Shown piece by piece: positions 25,356 through 36,200 of a DNA stretch of 64,000 bases (position 1 is its first letter; every line of letters starts with the position of its first letter). The translations under genes and the position numbers were made by a program. Source of the DNA: Fibrobacter sp. (GTDB lineage: Bacteria; Fibrobacterota; Fibrobacteria; Fibrobacterales; Fibrobacteraceae); contig JAKSIC010000013.1 in assembly GCA_024399015.1 (NCBI GenBank), forward strand, positions 1 to 64,000. Reading direction: 5' to 3'. The notes beneath the pieces were generated by a model. It saw only the letters and a program-made list of their open reading frames with translations. It was not told the DNA's origin and made no database searches.

Positions 25356-25358
25356 AGG

Positions 25359-25892
25359 TTACTTCTTTTCCACAATTTTGATGTTAATAATGGGATCGTT
25401 CTGTTCAATACGGCAAACAACGTCATGGCCGGAAAGCACCTTTCCAAAAACAGTGTGCTTGCCATCCAGATGAGGTTGAGCAGTATGAGTGATGAAGAAC
25501 TGGGAACCATTCGTATTGGGTCCACGGTTTGCCATGGAGATGACACCAGCTTCATGCTTCAACTTGCTAATTTCATCATCAATCGTGTAACCCGGACCTC
25601 CCTGGCCATTGCCCTGGGGGTCACCACCCTGAATCATGAATCCAGGAATGACACGATGGAACGTAAGTCCGTTATAAAAACCGCTATTTGCCAATTCCAC
25701 AAAGTTCGCAACGGTATTGGGAGCAGACTTGAAATCCAAATCCAAAACAATCACGCCTTCATGTGTGGTGATGGTGGCCTCGATAGCCTTGATGCCGGAA
25801 TAATCCTTGTTAAAGACCTTTCCTTCGGCACAGCCAAGAGCAAAAAGACCGCTCAACAACGTAGCAACAAAAAACTTCTTAAAGATTTTCAT
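25359..25892 (-). CDS. Cyclophilin-type peptidyl-prolyl isomerase, lipoprotein
   Basis: 177 residues from the ATG at 25892 (GGGATC just upstream, TACAAT ending 7 nt before). A lipoprotein signal ends in LFALGC. The cyclophilin domain has the active-site Arg/Phe/Gln in [15 protein letters not shown] and the conserved [10 protein letters not shown] and [11 protein letters not shown]. It catalyses prolyl cis-trans isomerisation, probably folding exported proteins at a membrane surface. The DksA-like gene follows after 3 bp. Confidence 0.9.
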   Translation of the reverse strand: MKIFKKFFVATLLSGLFALGCAEGKVFNKDYSGIKAIEATITTHEGVIVLDLDFKSAPNTVANFVELANSGFYNGLTFHRVIPGFMIQGGDPQGNGQGGPGYTIDDEISKLKHEAGVISMANRGPNTNGSQFFITHTAQPHLDGKHTVFGKVLSGHDVVCRIEQNDPIINIKIVEKK

Positions 25893-26047
25893 AGATCCCA
25901 TTGTATAAATCGTCTAAATTTATCAATTTGTCAACAATATAGATTTTTTGTTTTGCACGCACGTCCCACACCCCCAAAACATAAGCGTTTTAGCCTATAA
26001 ATTCCCATCATTTTCTATATTTGTGTCAAAATTAAATACGGAACCTT

Positions 26048-27871
26048 ATGGCTCAAAACGACAATATCAGAAATTTCAGTATCATCGCCCACATCGACCA
26101 CGGTAAATCCACCCTGGCCGACCGTATGATCGAACTGACCAAGACTGTTTCCAAGAACGAAATGATGAACCAGCTCCTGGACGACATGGATCTGGAACGC
26201 GAACGCGGCATTACCATCAAGGCTCACGCCATCCGTATGGTGTACGAACGTGACGGCAAGGAATACATCCTGAACATGATCGACACTCCGGGGCACGTGG
26301 ACTTTACTTATGAAGTGAGCCGTTCCCTCGCTGCATGCGAAGGCGCAATTCTCGTGGTGGATGCAAGCCAGGGCATCGAAGCCCAGACTTTGTCCAACCT
26401 CTACTTGGCCATCGAAAACAACCTGGAAGTTATTCCGGTATTGAACAAGGTGGACCTGCCGGGTGCACAGCCGGATCATTTTGCACAGATGATTGGTGAC
26501 CTGCTGGGTTACGACCCGGATAAGATTCCCCGTATTTCCGCCAAGACCGGTTTGAACGTGGAACAGGTCCTGGATAAGATTGTAGACGAAATCCCCGCCC
26601 CCACCGGCGAAAGCGACAAGCCCCTGAAGGCTCTGATTTTTGACTCCGTCTACGATTCCTACCGCGGCGTGATCAACTACATCCGTATTGTGGAAGGCAC
26701 CCTGAAGCCCGGCATGAAGATTCGTATGATGAAGACCGGCGGTGAATACATGGTCACCGAAGTAGGCACATTCAGCATGCGTCGTGATCCCAAGCCGGAA
26801 CTGACCGCAGGCATGGTAGGTTACGTTCTCGCTAACGTGAAGACCATTAGCGACGTGAAGATTGGTGACACATTGACCGACGCAGCAAATCCTGCAACAG
26901 AACCGCTGCCGGGTTACAAGGATATCCTCCCCATGATCTATTCCGGTATCTACCCCATTAATCCGGAAGATTACAAGGACCTCCGCGAAGCCCTTGAAAA
27001 GTTGCGTTTGAACGACTCCGCCCTCACCTGGGAACCGGAAACTTCCGAAGCATTGGGCTTTGGCTTCCGTACAGGCTTCTTGGGACTTCTGCACATGGAA
27101 ATCGTGCAGGAACGCTTGGACCGCGAATTCAACGTGGACATCATCACCACCGTCCCCAACGTGGAATACCACGTGTACATGAGCGACGGAACCATGGTGA
27201 AGATCGAAAGCCCGTCCAAGCTCCCCGACGCCAGCCGTTACGACCACATCGAGGAACCTTACGTCAAGGCACAGATCTTTACCCCCAAGGAATTCGTGGG
27301 CGCACTCATGACCCTCTGCGACGAAAAGCGCGGCGAGTTCGAGACCATGGAATACCTGGATGAGACCAAGTGCATCTTGAAGTACAACCTGCCCCTGGCA
27401 GAAATCATGTTCGACTTCTACGATCGTCTGAAGTCCGTGAGCCGCGGTTATGCTGGTCTTGACTACGCTCCCTGCGGGTACCGTCAGAACAACTTGGTGA
27501 AGCTGGACATTCTTTTGAACGGCGATCCGGTGGATGCATTCTCTGTGATTATCCACCGCGACAAGGCCCACACCTACGCCAACGCCATCTGCGTCAAGTT
27601 GAAAGATCTTATTCCTCGCCAGCAGTTCGATGTGGCCATCCAGGGCGCCATCGGCGGCAAGATCATCAGTCGCAGTACCGTAAAGGCTGTCCGTAAGGAT
27701 GTGCTTGCAAAGTGCTATGGCGGTGACATTACCCGTAAGCGTAAGCTCCTTGAAAAGCAGAAGGAAGGTAAGAAGCGCATGAAGAGCATCGGTTCTGTGG
27801 AAGTTCCGCAGAAGGCATTCCTCGCAGTGCTTTCCCTCTCCGACAATTCCACTGGTGGCGGCGAAGACTAG
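26048..27871 (+). CDS. lepA: Elongation factor 4 (LepA)
   Basis: 607 residues, standard length. G1 motif AHIDHGKST (about residues 14-22), G2/G3 region with RERGITIK and DTPGHVDF, G4 NKVDLPGA, then domains II, III, V and the LepA-specific C-terminal domain ([17 protein letters not shown]). It is a ribosomal GTPase that back-translocates or remodels stalled ribosomes. A TATATT at 26016-26021 probably gives a short leader. The neighbouring 3' gene is signal-peptidase-like, echoing the lepA-lepB pair of E. coli. Confidence 0.97.
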   Translation: MAQNDNIRNFSIIAHIDHGKSTLADRMIELTKTVSKNEMMNQLLDDMDLERERGITIKAHAIRMVYERDGKEYILNMIDTPGHVDFTYEVSRSLAACEGAILVVDASQGIEAQTLSNLYLAIENNLEVIPVLNKVDLPGAQPDHFAQMIGDLLGYDPDKIPRISAKTGLNVEQVLDKIVDEIPAPTGESDKPLKALIFDSVYDSYRGVINYIRIVEGTLKPGMKIRMMKTGGEYMVTEVGTFSMRRDPKPELTAGMVGYVLANVKTISDVKIGDTLTDAANPATEPLPGYKDILPMIYSGIYPINPEDYKDLREALEKLRLNDSALTWEPETSEALGFGFRTGFLGLLHMEIVQERLDREFNVDIITTVPNVEYHVYMSDGTMVKIESPSKLPDASRYDHIEEPYVKAQIFTPKEFVGALMTLCDEKRGEFETMEYLDETKCILKYNLPLAEIMFDFYDRLKSVSRGYAGLDYAPCGYRQNNLVKLDILLNGDPVDAFSVIIHRDKAHTYANAICVKLKDLIPRQQFDVAIQGAIGGKIISRSTVKAVRKDVLAKCYGGDITRKRKLLEKQKEGKKRMKSIGSVEVPQKAFLAVLSLSDNSTGGGED

Positions 27872-27892
27872 TTTTACTAGTGGGGTTTAGAG

Positions 27893-28987
27893 TTGTCCAG
27901 ATTGGATCGAAAAGTTAGGCGTTTGCAGAGGCGTAACAGCCAAAGCCACGCCTTCTTTTTGTTTATAGTGCTGCTGATGTTCCTCGGTGGTGCAACAATC
28001 ATACGCCTCTACGTCTTTGAACCGGTAAAAATCATGGATGCATCCATGGCTCCAAAGTTCAAGGAGCAGTCCATCGTGTGGATGTGCAAGCTACCCCAAT
28101 GTTTTTCTGGCCTCCAAGACCAGGATATCGTTTGGGCAAAATTTAAATCCAACGAATCCCAGGTACGCAGCATTCTCGCCATGCCAGGCGACTCTATTGA
28201 AATTTCCGACAAAGGCAAAGTCTATTCTTCCCATAGAAACTTCAAGTGGAAAGGTGAAGATGCTTTTATCCAAAGCAGGAAAATTTATGTTCCCAAGGCG
28301 GGAGACACGCTTGTCTTTAGCGAATTGAATGACGTTGAACAGGATTACGTTATTTCCTATCTCCGCGACAAAGGTGAAAACGTTCTCGTAAAAACAACCT
28401 TGTGGCAGGGCGACAGAGAAATCAGCATTGATCGCGTAGGTTCCACCAAAATCGCAAACCGTCAGGTCAGTTTGAATGAAATCGATTTCTTGCCTTGGCA
28501 GGACCGCTACCTCATTGAGGAACAGATTCGTCAAAGTGAACCGGGTAATGCGCCCATCAAACTGAAGCGCCAACTGTTCTATGGTGAAATCAAGAAAGTC
28601 GCTGTCGCTGCAAAGAACGACACCGCCACCGTTGATACTGCTCAAATTTCACAAGTCCACAATAGCCAGGGCGTTAAAGTCTACGGAAACCAAATCAACG
28701 AAATCGTGATTGAAGACGACTGTTATTATCTTATCTGTAAGAAATCTTCCAACTGCCCCGACTCACGCGAAATGGGTTATTTCACGGAAAGCCACATCAT
28801 TGGAAGACATGTTCAGTGGCCCGACAAAATCAAGGAAACTTTCATTGAACCTGTAATGAAATACGTCAATTTCACAACAGATCTCATTTCGGACACCTGG
28901 ACTCACGCCACAAAATGGGCCGGCAACAAGATTGATCAAATTAAGGAATTCTTCCAGAAAAAAGACACAAAAGAATCCGATAAATAG
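27893..28987 (+). CDS. Signal peptidase I-like protein with Arg in place of the catalytic Lys
   Basis: 364 residues, TTG start 21 bp after lepA (no nearer ATG keeps the membrane segment). One N-terminal transmembrane helix (about residues 20-40), then an S26 peptidase domain: box B Ser51 in DASMAPKF and the box D-like RSILAMPGDSIEI. In active type I enzymes a Lys stands six residues before the Pro of PGD; here it is Arg92 (codon CGC). A large insert (about 110-265) precedes the final YFTESHIIGRHVQW box. The domain looks structurally intact, so it may be a regulator or pseudo-peptidase, or use another base. The true housekeeping lepB could be elsewhere. Confidence 0.78.
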   Translation: MSRLDRKVRRLQRRNSQSHAFFLFIVLLMFLGGATIIRLYVFEPVKIMDASMAPKFKEQSIVWMCKLPQCFSGLQDQDIVWAKFKSNESQVRSILAMPGDSIEISDKGKVYSSHRNFKWKGEDAFIQSRKIYVPKAGDTLVFSELNDVEQDYVISYLRDKGENVLVKTTLWQGDREISIDRVGSTKIANRQVSLNEIDFLPWQDRYLIEEQIRQSEPGNAPIKLKRQLFYGEIKKVAVAAKNDTATVDTAQISQVHNSQGVKVYGNQINEIVIEDDCYYLICKKSSNCPDSREMGYFTESHIIGRHVQWPDKIKETFIEPVMKYVNFTTDLISDTWTHATKWAGNKIDQIKEFFQKKDTKESDK

Positions 28988-29070
28988 CCCGCCGAGCAGC
29001 AGTCCAAAAAAAGAATTTAAAACAAAGACGCTAACAACCGTTTTTTCACCAGATCAATTTAGACTCCACT

Positions 29071-29245
29071 TCAAATTGAGTCCGCCACGCCATACTGGTC
29101 AGTATATTTCAAAGTCCAACTGATTGTCGTGTCCGTTTCCATAGGGCTATAGTACAAACTAACTAAACGATATCCGTAAGTTTTTAACCGTGGCGGATAA
29201 TACTTGAGTTCATAATCATCGCTAGACCTAGACTTACGAATAAAT
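29071..29245 (-). pseudogene. 3' remnant of a paralogue of the neighbouring lipoprotein gene
   Basis: Minus-strand frame ending at 29071 reads ...YSPMETDTTISWTLKY, then TDQYGVADSI and stop. It aligns without gaps to the end of the adjacent gene (TSPLQADTVVEWTLVY, then TDQYGRRDSL). The frame is closed by a stop overlapping the upstream gene's last codons and has no start codon. It looks like the tail of a lost tandem copy. 28988-29070 shows nothing else. Confidence 0.65.
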
Positions 29246-30133
29246 CTATTTAAATCGAGTCGTCATAGCCAAAGAATCTCTGCGGCCATATTGATCTGTG
29301 TAAACTAAGGTCCATTCCACCACGGTATCAGCCTGCAATGGGGACGTTCTGGTACTAACAAAAAAATACTTATGCAGCATCCGCACATCTTGGGCCAAAT
29401 GTTCCTCCGACATTTTTTCCCCAGAAATACACAGATTATCTAAAATGTTGACATCCTTTGAGGAATCGCAAGATTCGATAATTCTACAATATGCGAACTG
29501 TTCTAATGAGTCAGGGGGGAACGAGGGGGCCACGCATTGTTTATTCTCAGAAACGACAAATTTATCATCAGAAATTATAGAGTCATTAACATTCAAATCT
29601 TTAGCAGCCCAGTCAAAGCCATCTATTTTAGCAATTTTTAACAACGAAATACCTTCCGGCAGCCCATACGCATCCAGCCAATAATTCACCAAAATTGAAT
29701 CTGACAAAACAGAACACACAGATGAATTAAAAACAGAAAAAATCTTCCTCACCTCCACGGAGTCAAGCGGTGGCACATCAACCTCAAACGAGAAATCATA
29801 CAACTTCGATTCCCCATAATTCAAATAAACAGTATCACAATCAATCATATCGTCATGAGTTTCATCCAACGCACAAGAATAATAACGTGTACAATCAAAA
29901 GTTGAGGATTCTGTGCGACATTTTAAATATTTAGACGACAACGTGACTGTGTCCATTTGAAAACCTTGATTTCTAAACACACCCATAGCACCAGAATAAT
30001 CAACCGGTCGAACATACGAATAAACAACATCGTCAACATATGCAGACGAAGACTTTTCCGAGCAACCAACAATAGCAAACACTATTATGGAGAAAACCAT
30101 CATAAAAACATGCAAATTCTTTTTTTCGTTCAT
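29246..30133 (-). CDS. Lipoprotein of unknown function (last gene of surface cluster)
   Basis: 295 residues from the ATG at 30133 (an upstream TTG at 30160 and an ATG at 30142 are alternatives). The lipoprotein signal ends in FAIVGC. The mature part carries several Cys pairs and strand-rich segments ending in VEWTLVYTDQYGRRDSLAMT, which suggests a beta-sandwich. No family recognised. Visibly AT-rich like the next two genes. Its 3' end is duplicated just downstream, so the gene was probably once one of a tandem set. Confidence 0.65.
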   Translation of the reverse strand: MNEKKNLHVFMMVFSIIVFAIVGCSEKSSSAYVDDVVYSYVRPVDYSGAMGVFRNQGFQMDTVTLSSKYLKCRTESSTFDCTRYYSCALDETHDDMIDCDTVYLNYGESKLYDFSFEVDVPPLDSVEVRKIFSVFNSSVCSVLSDSILVNYWLDAYGLPEGISLLKIAKIDGFDWAAKDLNVNDSIISDDKFVVSENKQCVAPSFPPDSLEQFAYCRIIESCDSSKDVNILDNLCISGEKMSEEHLAQDVRMLHKYFFVSTRTSPLQADTVVEWTLVYTDQYGRRDSLAMTTRFK

Positions 30134-30175
30134 AACAACCATATTCCGATTTTTACGCAAATAAATAAAAAAGAT

Positions 30176-31594
30176 TTAGTTTTTTAATTTTCGAACCAAG
30201 CGCACTCCACCAATACTAGCTCCATAATTAGCCTCAAAATAACCGTAATTTAAAGATTTCCAATACGGAAATACATATATACCATAAGGAGAATCTACAA
30301 TCCTAGTTTTATAATTACCACCCTTCAGACACGATGGCGTATTTTGAAGTCGTTTGAACGGATTATGGTCCTTAAATAGCACGAACTCTCCAGCTAAGCC
30401 AAATACATCATAAAGCCCAAACTTATTTGGTTTTAGCAAGCCGACAGGCATCGAAGTGTGAAGTTCGTAATCAGACTCATCTCCCAACCAAGCATACGTC
30501 TGAGCATTCTCTAAAGATTGATCGTCTCCCCACACAGAGCGATCTTCCACTCCACCACCTCTTGCAAAAATCATCCATTCATCATAATAGGGCAATCGAT
30601 ACCCATCAGAAGACTCATCCACAGATACAAGTACACAACTCTCACTTGACGCTTTAAAATCCAACAAAGAAATTACATAGCGTCCATCAGGGAGCAACGT
30701 ATTCTCTCGCTCTAATACATTTTCAAACTTATAATAAGGTTTAAACCCATCATTCAAACTTCTTTGATTCGCATATAGCATTGCCTGATAAAGTGTCAAC
30801 GTATTTGCAGCAGTATCATTCATAAAACAACCCTGCATTTTCCTTTTCCGATCAGCCCATTTCTCACTAATCAGTTGTCTTTGTAAATTAGAAATTTGAG
30901 GATTCATTGAAATGTTTTTTGACAACACAGACACAATCTCACAATTTGTCACAAGATAGGTATCAACGAGAAAGCGTTCTTTGGATACCACAAGCCTTTC
31001 CGGATCAGGATAAATCCTATTTTTCATATTTTGAATAGAATCATTAAAAATTGAATTTATCCTCAAGTCATAATCATCACCATAAAAACCAAGCTTATGT
31101 ATTGATTTAGACAAATCAAGATATTTCATTCCTATAGAAACATACACCCTAAACCTTTCGGTTCCATTCATGTCGAGAACTGAAATTTCCGAAGAACCAA
31201 CAAGATCAGGGGCTTGCATTTGAGCGCAAGAATCATTGACAAGACGACCATCCAACTTTGAGACCACACCTCCATAATTATTTTTTTCAAAGCATGTTAA
31301 AAAAGACTGATTTTTTTCGACTTCAATCCAATAGTCCTTATGTTTCAAATCAGACTCACTTATGAAAAAAGAAACATCAGGATTCCTCAAAAGTCCAGAT
31401 TTCATATGACTCACATTATGTTTTTTCACATAAAGTGGGCCATATTTCTTACGGACATCAACAGAAAAAATCGATGGAGAATCTTTCACATTCTCCTTTT
31501 TTACAAGGTTTCCTTTTGCGTCATACAAAAACAACTCTGTAGACGCTATGGTTACAGAAATTAAAAATCCAATCAAAGAAAAAACTTTTTTCAT
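30176..31594 (-). CDS. Secreted protein with formylglycine-generating-enzyme-like (FGE/SUMF1) domain
   Basis: 472 residues from the ATG at 31594 (GAGGCGG upstream). Signal peptide, an N-terminal region of about 230 residues with strands (SVDVRKKYGPLYVKK) that I do not recognise, then an FGE-sulfatase-type C-type-lectin-like fold: GYRLPYYDEWMIFARGG, PVGLLKPNKFGLYDVFGLAGEF, CLKGGNY, and final GGVRLVRK. Conserved GNVWEW is altered to GLAGEF and I do not find the redox Cys pair, so it is more likely a binding or structural member than a true formylglycine enzyme. Confidence 0.72.
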   Translation of the reverse strand: MKKVFSLIGFLISVTIASTELFLYDAKGNLVKKENVKDSPSIFSVDVRKKYGPLYVKKHNVSHMKSGLLRNPDVSFFISESDLKHKDYWIEVEKNQSFLTCFEKNNYGGVVSKLDGRLVNDSCAQMQAPDLVGSSEISVLDMNGTERFRVYVSIGMKYLDLSKSIHKLGFYGDDYDLRINSIFNDSIQNMKNRIYPDPERLVVSKERFLVDTYLVTNCEIVSVLSKNISMNPQISNLQRQLISEKWADRKRKMQGCFMNDTAANTLTLYQAMLYANQRSLNDGFKPYYKFENVLERENTLLPDGRYVISLLDFKASSESCVLVSVDESSDGYRLPYYDEWMIFARGGGVEDRSVWGDDQSLENAQTYAWLGDESDYELHTSMPVGLLKPNKFGLYDVFGLAGEFVLFKDHNPFKRLQNTPSCLKGGNYKTRIVDSPYGIYVFPYWKSLNYGYFEANYGASIGGVRLVRKLKN

Positions 31595-31602
31595 TTTCCG
31601 CC

Positions 31603-33264
31603 TCAATTTTGCCCCAAAATTTCCTTTTCTTTGTTCGCCATGTATCTTTGCAGAGCATTCTGGTAAATAGCTTCGGTGCTATTAAAAACATCTATGTTAT
31701 TACAAGATGACACTTGATTGGTAAATCGCCAATAATTTTGTCTATTCGCATCATTCCAATAATTTAAATTTTCATAGCCACACATCCCTCTAAGGCATCC
31801 AATCTGCGAATCAAATAATTCTGGAATTGGAGTTTCTATAGAACCAAGATACTTACTGCTAGTGTTCGCCCCCTTAAAGTACTTAGTGCCTCCAGTACAC
31901 ACAATTTGTTGTGGTCTAAGGCGTATTTTCGATCCTGTCGGTTGCTTCCAAGCCATCAAGTTAGATTCAACCGAAGCTGAGCCATCAGCCACGCTACCCA
32001 CATATTTACCATAGGCATCATAAACATACAAAGTTTCGGTATATGACGTAATCACATCGGCAAGGCCAAAACCATGTCCCAATTCATGCATCATCGTATA
32101 CAAAGATCCATAACCCATATTTGAATAAGGGACCCACGCAACCCCGCCCAAAAGAGTATTCATAGACGAGATAATTGGATAATTAATGGCTGCTGCAGTC
32201 GGCGAATTGGGCACAACGGGATATCCATTTTCAGTGAATAGGTAGTTACAAGCATTAACTTGAACAACATCTCCATTTTCATCATAAGCGCGATAGAGGT
32301 TATTCGAAAAATCAGCTTTCAAAGATACTTGGTGCGTCGTTCCGCCACCACAATCATCGCTAACACCCATAAAGTAACTTACATTTGCAGGTTCACTATT
32401 GGGATTATATTCACCACCCAAAGAAAAACTATACCCATCATTTGCGATTTTCATAGGCCAATATTTTTTTAATTTATTAACTGCGATAACAACATGAAGA
32501 TAATGTTCATCATTATTCCCACTAGCGGTATATTTATCTACTGCCGTCGCATAAATTATAGAAATTAGATCTTTTCCTGCTGATTCCATCATGTTAACAG
32601 GATAATTCATACCAGATACTAATCCAACATCCTCAGGCATCTTCATTTGGAAATCACCCTCTAAAACAGCCGCACCATAAACTTTTGAAAAAACATCCTT
32701 AAATTTTTCAAATGTAAAGAAACCATCCTGATAACCCAAATCATCTGTTCCAGAACCATTCAACTCAACATACATAATTTTTTTTGGCAACGGATCTAGA
32801 GCTGTAATTTGAATATGGCGGTTTATCGCTACTTTTTCCCCATTATAATCTACACCGTATAATTGGTATTTCCCTGCAGGTAATGACGATTCAACTTCGT
32901 TCTGTACCGGTACAAAATCACCAGTCACTTCATTCATCACCATATAAGAAGAATACAAATCTCTAGATAATTTCGGAACAAACATTTTGAAGGATGATAA
33001 ATCCTCCCTTTTAGACACAGTCACATACACAATCTCATCTAGTTCCTCTTTTCTTTTTCCATCAGGATTTTTATCAAACCCATACTTATAATCTTCGACA
33101 GGCCAAAAACCAGCTACATTTTCATCCCATTGAAAATCTAGAAGAGCCCCATCATATACATAATGATCTATCGGTTTGAAATCTAATTCTGGGACATTAT
33201 CAACAGAACAGGCACAAAAAGTCAGTAAAATACCAAAAAGGAACAATCGTATAATTTTTTTCAT
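31603..33264 (-). CDS. Lipoprotein with metzincin-like zinc peptidase domain
   Basis: 553 residues from the ATG at 33264. The lipobox is TFCAC. N-terminal strand-rich domain (to about residue 170), then a catalytic domain with HELGHGFGLAD at 393-403, i.e. HExxHxxGxxD, and a possible Met-turn SNLMAW about 50 residues later. That pattern defines metzincins. The protein would act at the outer surface or in the periplasm; substrate unknown. It lies between the large surface protein and the FGE-like protein, so processing of one of them is a reasonable guess. Confidence 0.8.
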   Translation of the reverse strand: MKKIIRLFLFGILLTFCACSVDNVPELDFKPIDHYVYDGALLDFQWDENVAGFWPVEDYKYGFDKNPDGKRKEELDEIVYVTVSKREDLSSFKMFVPKLSRDLYSSYMVMNEVTGDFVPVQNEVESSLPAGKYQLYGVDYNGEKVAINRHIQITALDPLPKKIMYVELNGSGTDDLGYQDGFFTFEKFKDVFSKVYGAAVLEGDFQMKMPEDVGLVSGMNYPVNMMESAGKDLISIIYATAVDKYTASGNNDEHYLHVVIAVNKLKKYWPMKIANDGYSFSLGGEYNPNSEPANVSYFMGVSDDCGGGTTHQVSLKADFSNNLYRAYDENGDVVQVNACNYLFTENGYPVVPNSPTAAAINYPIISSMNTLLGGVAWVPYSNMGYGSLYTMMHELGHGFGLADVITSYTETLYVYDAYGKYVGSVADGSASVESNLMAWKQPTGSKIRLRPQQIVCTGGTKYFKGANTSSKYLGSIETPIPELFDSQIGCLRGMCGYENLNYWNDANRQNYWRFTNQVSSCNNIDVFNSTEAIYQNALQRYMANKEKEILGQN

Positions 33265-33275
33265 AAAGGATCCCA

Positions 33276-36200
33276 CTAATCTTTATAGTCAATTACTTTA
33301 AAATGAAACGTATCTGTTTTATTTTTTAAATACAATACAGTAGCATCCTCAAAATTCCCCGCATAGAGCAAATTTCTTGTGAACAAGATTGGTTTTCCCT
33401 TATCATTTGTCATAGATTGGAAAACGTAATTTCCATTGATTTCGCCAACACGATAAAAACGAACATAAACACTATACTTACCATCATCTCCTCCATATTC
33501 ATTGCCATCAGCATCCCTAAGCGAAACTTGTACATCTACCCAAGAAACCTTAGTTTCATTTCTTGCCTGAACAACAGTTTTTATTACTCGAGCCATGTTC
33601 GACTTAGCAAGATAATTTCTAGCCCAGGAGGATGGTATTTTATCAAAAATTGGGATAACCAAATTTACTGTCGAAACATTTCCTTCTGAATCCAAATATC
33701 CAATCACGACATCATCACCCAGAGCCGTCCATGCATACGCACCAATCAAAACATTTCCATTCTTCCGTTTTCCATTTAAAATATCATAATCAGGAACATC
33801 ATCAACCAAAGCTCCATATTTGATCAAATCCGATTTATTCGAAAGGTTAATGCCTGAGTCATATCCCAAAAAATTATTTTTTCCTCTAGGTTTGCTTTCA
33901 TCGGCAAACTTGGGATCACCCACATAGATATTCATTCCTGCGTAAGTATTGGAGAAGGAAGAATTCGTTGCAGAGAATCCTTCAACAACTTCCCCACCAC
34001 ATTCTGCAGTATTGCACCCTGCGGTATTCTTCCAGAAGATGGAATTGCCAATCACACCATTCGGAACACCGGCAATAGCGCCATTCGCTCTAATTGCATT
34101 ATTAGCAAAGAAAGTGGCATTCCAAAGGTTCAATACAGAATTAACGTTATAAATTGCGCCTCCATCAACGCCAGCTTTGTTGCCATAGAAAATAGCGTTG
34201 GACACATTGCTTGCATCTGCGTTCATTGTAATCGCGCCACCGTTTTTCGCTGCGGTATTTTCCACAAACAAAACATTGACAGCATTGAAATTTCCATTAG
34301 CTGCAACAGCACCGCCATTTTCCTTAGCAACGTTCCCAGAGAATCGAACGTTTTCAAGAGCAATTGAACCCTCAGCGTAAATTGCGCCACCATCCTTGGA
34401 AGAAACCGATTCAGAGATCAGAACGTTTTTCATGGAAACTTTCTGGTTTTCCGCATTTACTGCGCCACCATTAACAGCATTCACGCCATTTACAATGCGA
34501 AGGCCCGTAAGGCTACGAGGAGACGTTCCTTCGATTTCAATGTGGGATGTCTTTTCAAGGTTAATTTTCGGCAGATCTTCTTCCGAACTCAATTCCCATA
34601 GGTTTGCTGTATTTCCAACCAGTTCAAAGCCAACCTTCCAGGGAACAACTCCATTTTTATAATTGTCCGTAACATCCCATATTCCGCCAGCCATATTGAT
34701 TTCACGGCCTGTAGATTGAGCAGTAGCAAGAACCGTTTCAAAGTCACCGATAGCAGTTGCAGCAGTAGAACCATCACAGCCTTGTTTACACAGGCTCTGC
34801 GGATTCCAGAAAATTCGGTAGTTGGAGCTCTTAGTAAATTCAAAGACATAGGTACTGCGGAATGCATCCACGGGAAATCCGGAAACCATTTCCCTAGATA
34901 CGGTAATTTCCACGTTCCTGTTGGAGGCAGGCAATTCCACCATAGTTGACTTGCCGCCATTGATTTTCACCGTAGAGTTGTTTGCATACACGAACATTTC
35001 GATGGAAGAAACGTTCAGCGGCAATTGAGAGCGGTAGCGGAATGTTCCCGGTTCAAAGAAGGGACCGAAATGTTCCTCGCTATGGGAAATTTCATCGGCA
35101 CGGGGTTCCTGAGATACCGTAGATTGGGGTTCCATCACAAATTTGCTAGCATAAACGCCGCCAACCAAGTGGGAGCGAGACGGAACACGTACATAGGCAC
35201 CGGGAGCAACGAATCTGCCGTAATACAGACCGTCGGTACCAAGATCAACAGCCGCGCCAGCAATGTTCCAGGTGATTTCGCTGGGATTGCCGCCACTAAT
35301 CGTAAACTGGTTGCGGTCTCCGAAGCGAACATCCCCAGCCACGTTAATTGAAATCGGGCCAGAGGACATGTCAAAAGTGAATTCTACATCTGGCTCCGTG
35401 TAGAAATTCTGGAAGGTATAACTACCAGAGGAAAGATGAATCTTTGCGCGGGTATTGGCATAGAAGGCTCCATAGCTACCAGAAGAAAGCTGCAGAGTTC
35501 CGTCCATGTCAACAGACACAGGAACCACACCGACTGACATTTTCGGCACGGTTACGGAAGGCTTCTGCAGAGTTTCACTGATTCGAGAGGACGTTGAAAT
35601 TCCGTTCTGTTCAGTACATTCAACTGACTGGTGCAAACTTCCTTGAACGAAGGCTCGTTCCCTCAAAAAGCATTCGCTGGACACGCTAACGTCGCCATAG
35701 ATTTTAGAATCAGCACCCAGCTCCAACTTAGAACCAAAAACATCGCCCAATGCCATGGAGTAATCACGGAAATCAACCTCGTCGGCAACCACCACGAAAC
35801 CGTTCGGCACAGAAGTATTAGAAACGCCAGGTTTTGGAGATTCAACATTCGACGTAATCCCGCAATCAAGGCAATTTAAACTGACATCCGAGAAATATAC
35901 CGATCCAGAACCTTTACCGAAATTGAATTCAAGACGAGCATTGCTAACGTTACCGGAATTCATCTTGAAGGTCTTTGTAACCTCTCGACCGTTCACGGTA
36001 GCGACAACCTCTCCGAATTCAGCAAAGGCATCATAAGGGAATCCGTCACGACCAATACGGATTTCCGTATAACGGCGGGCAGAAACCCCTTGCAAAAAGA
36101 ACCTGAGTTCGTAAGTCTTTCCCGACTGTAACTCAATATTTTTACGAGTCAGCTGAACGTTCCAATAATCGGAGCCACCATTGGAAACAGATACTAATCC

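Noticed and set aside
30176-31594. A genuine sulfatase-activating formylglycine enzyme
   Set aside because: The redox Cys motif and GNVWEW are not seen and no sulfatase lies nearby.
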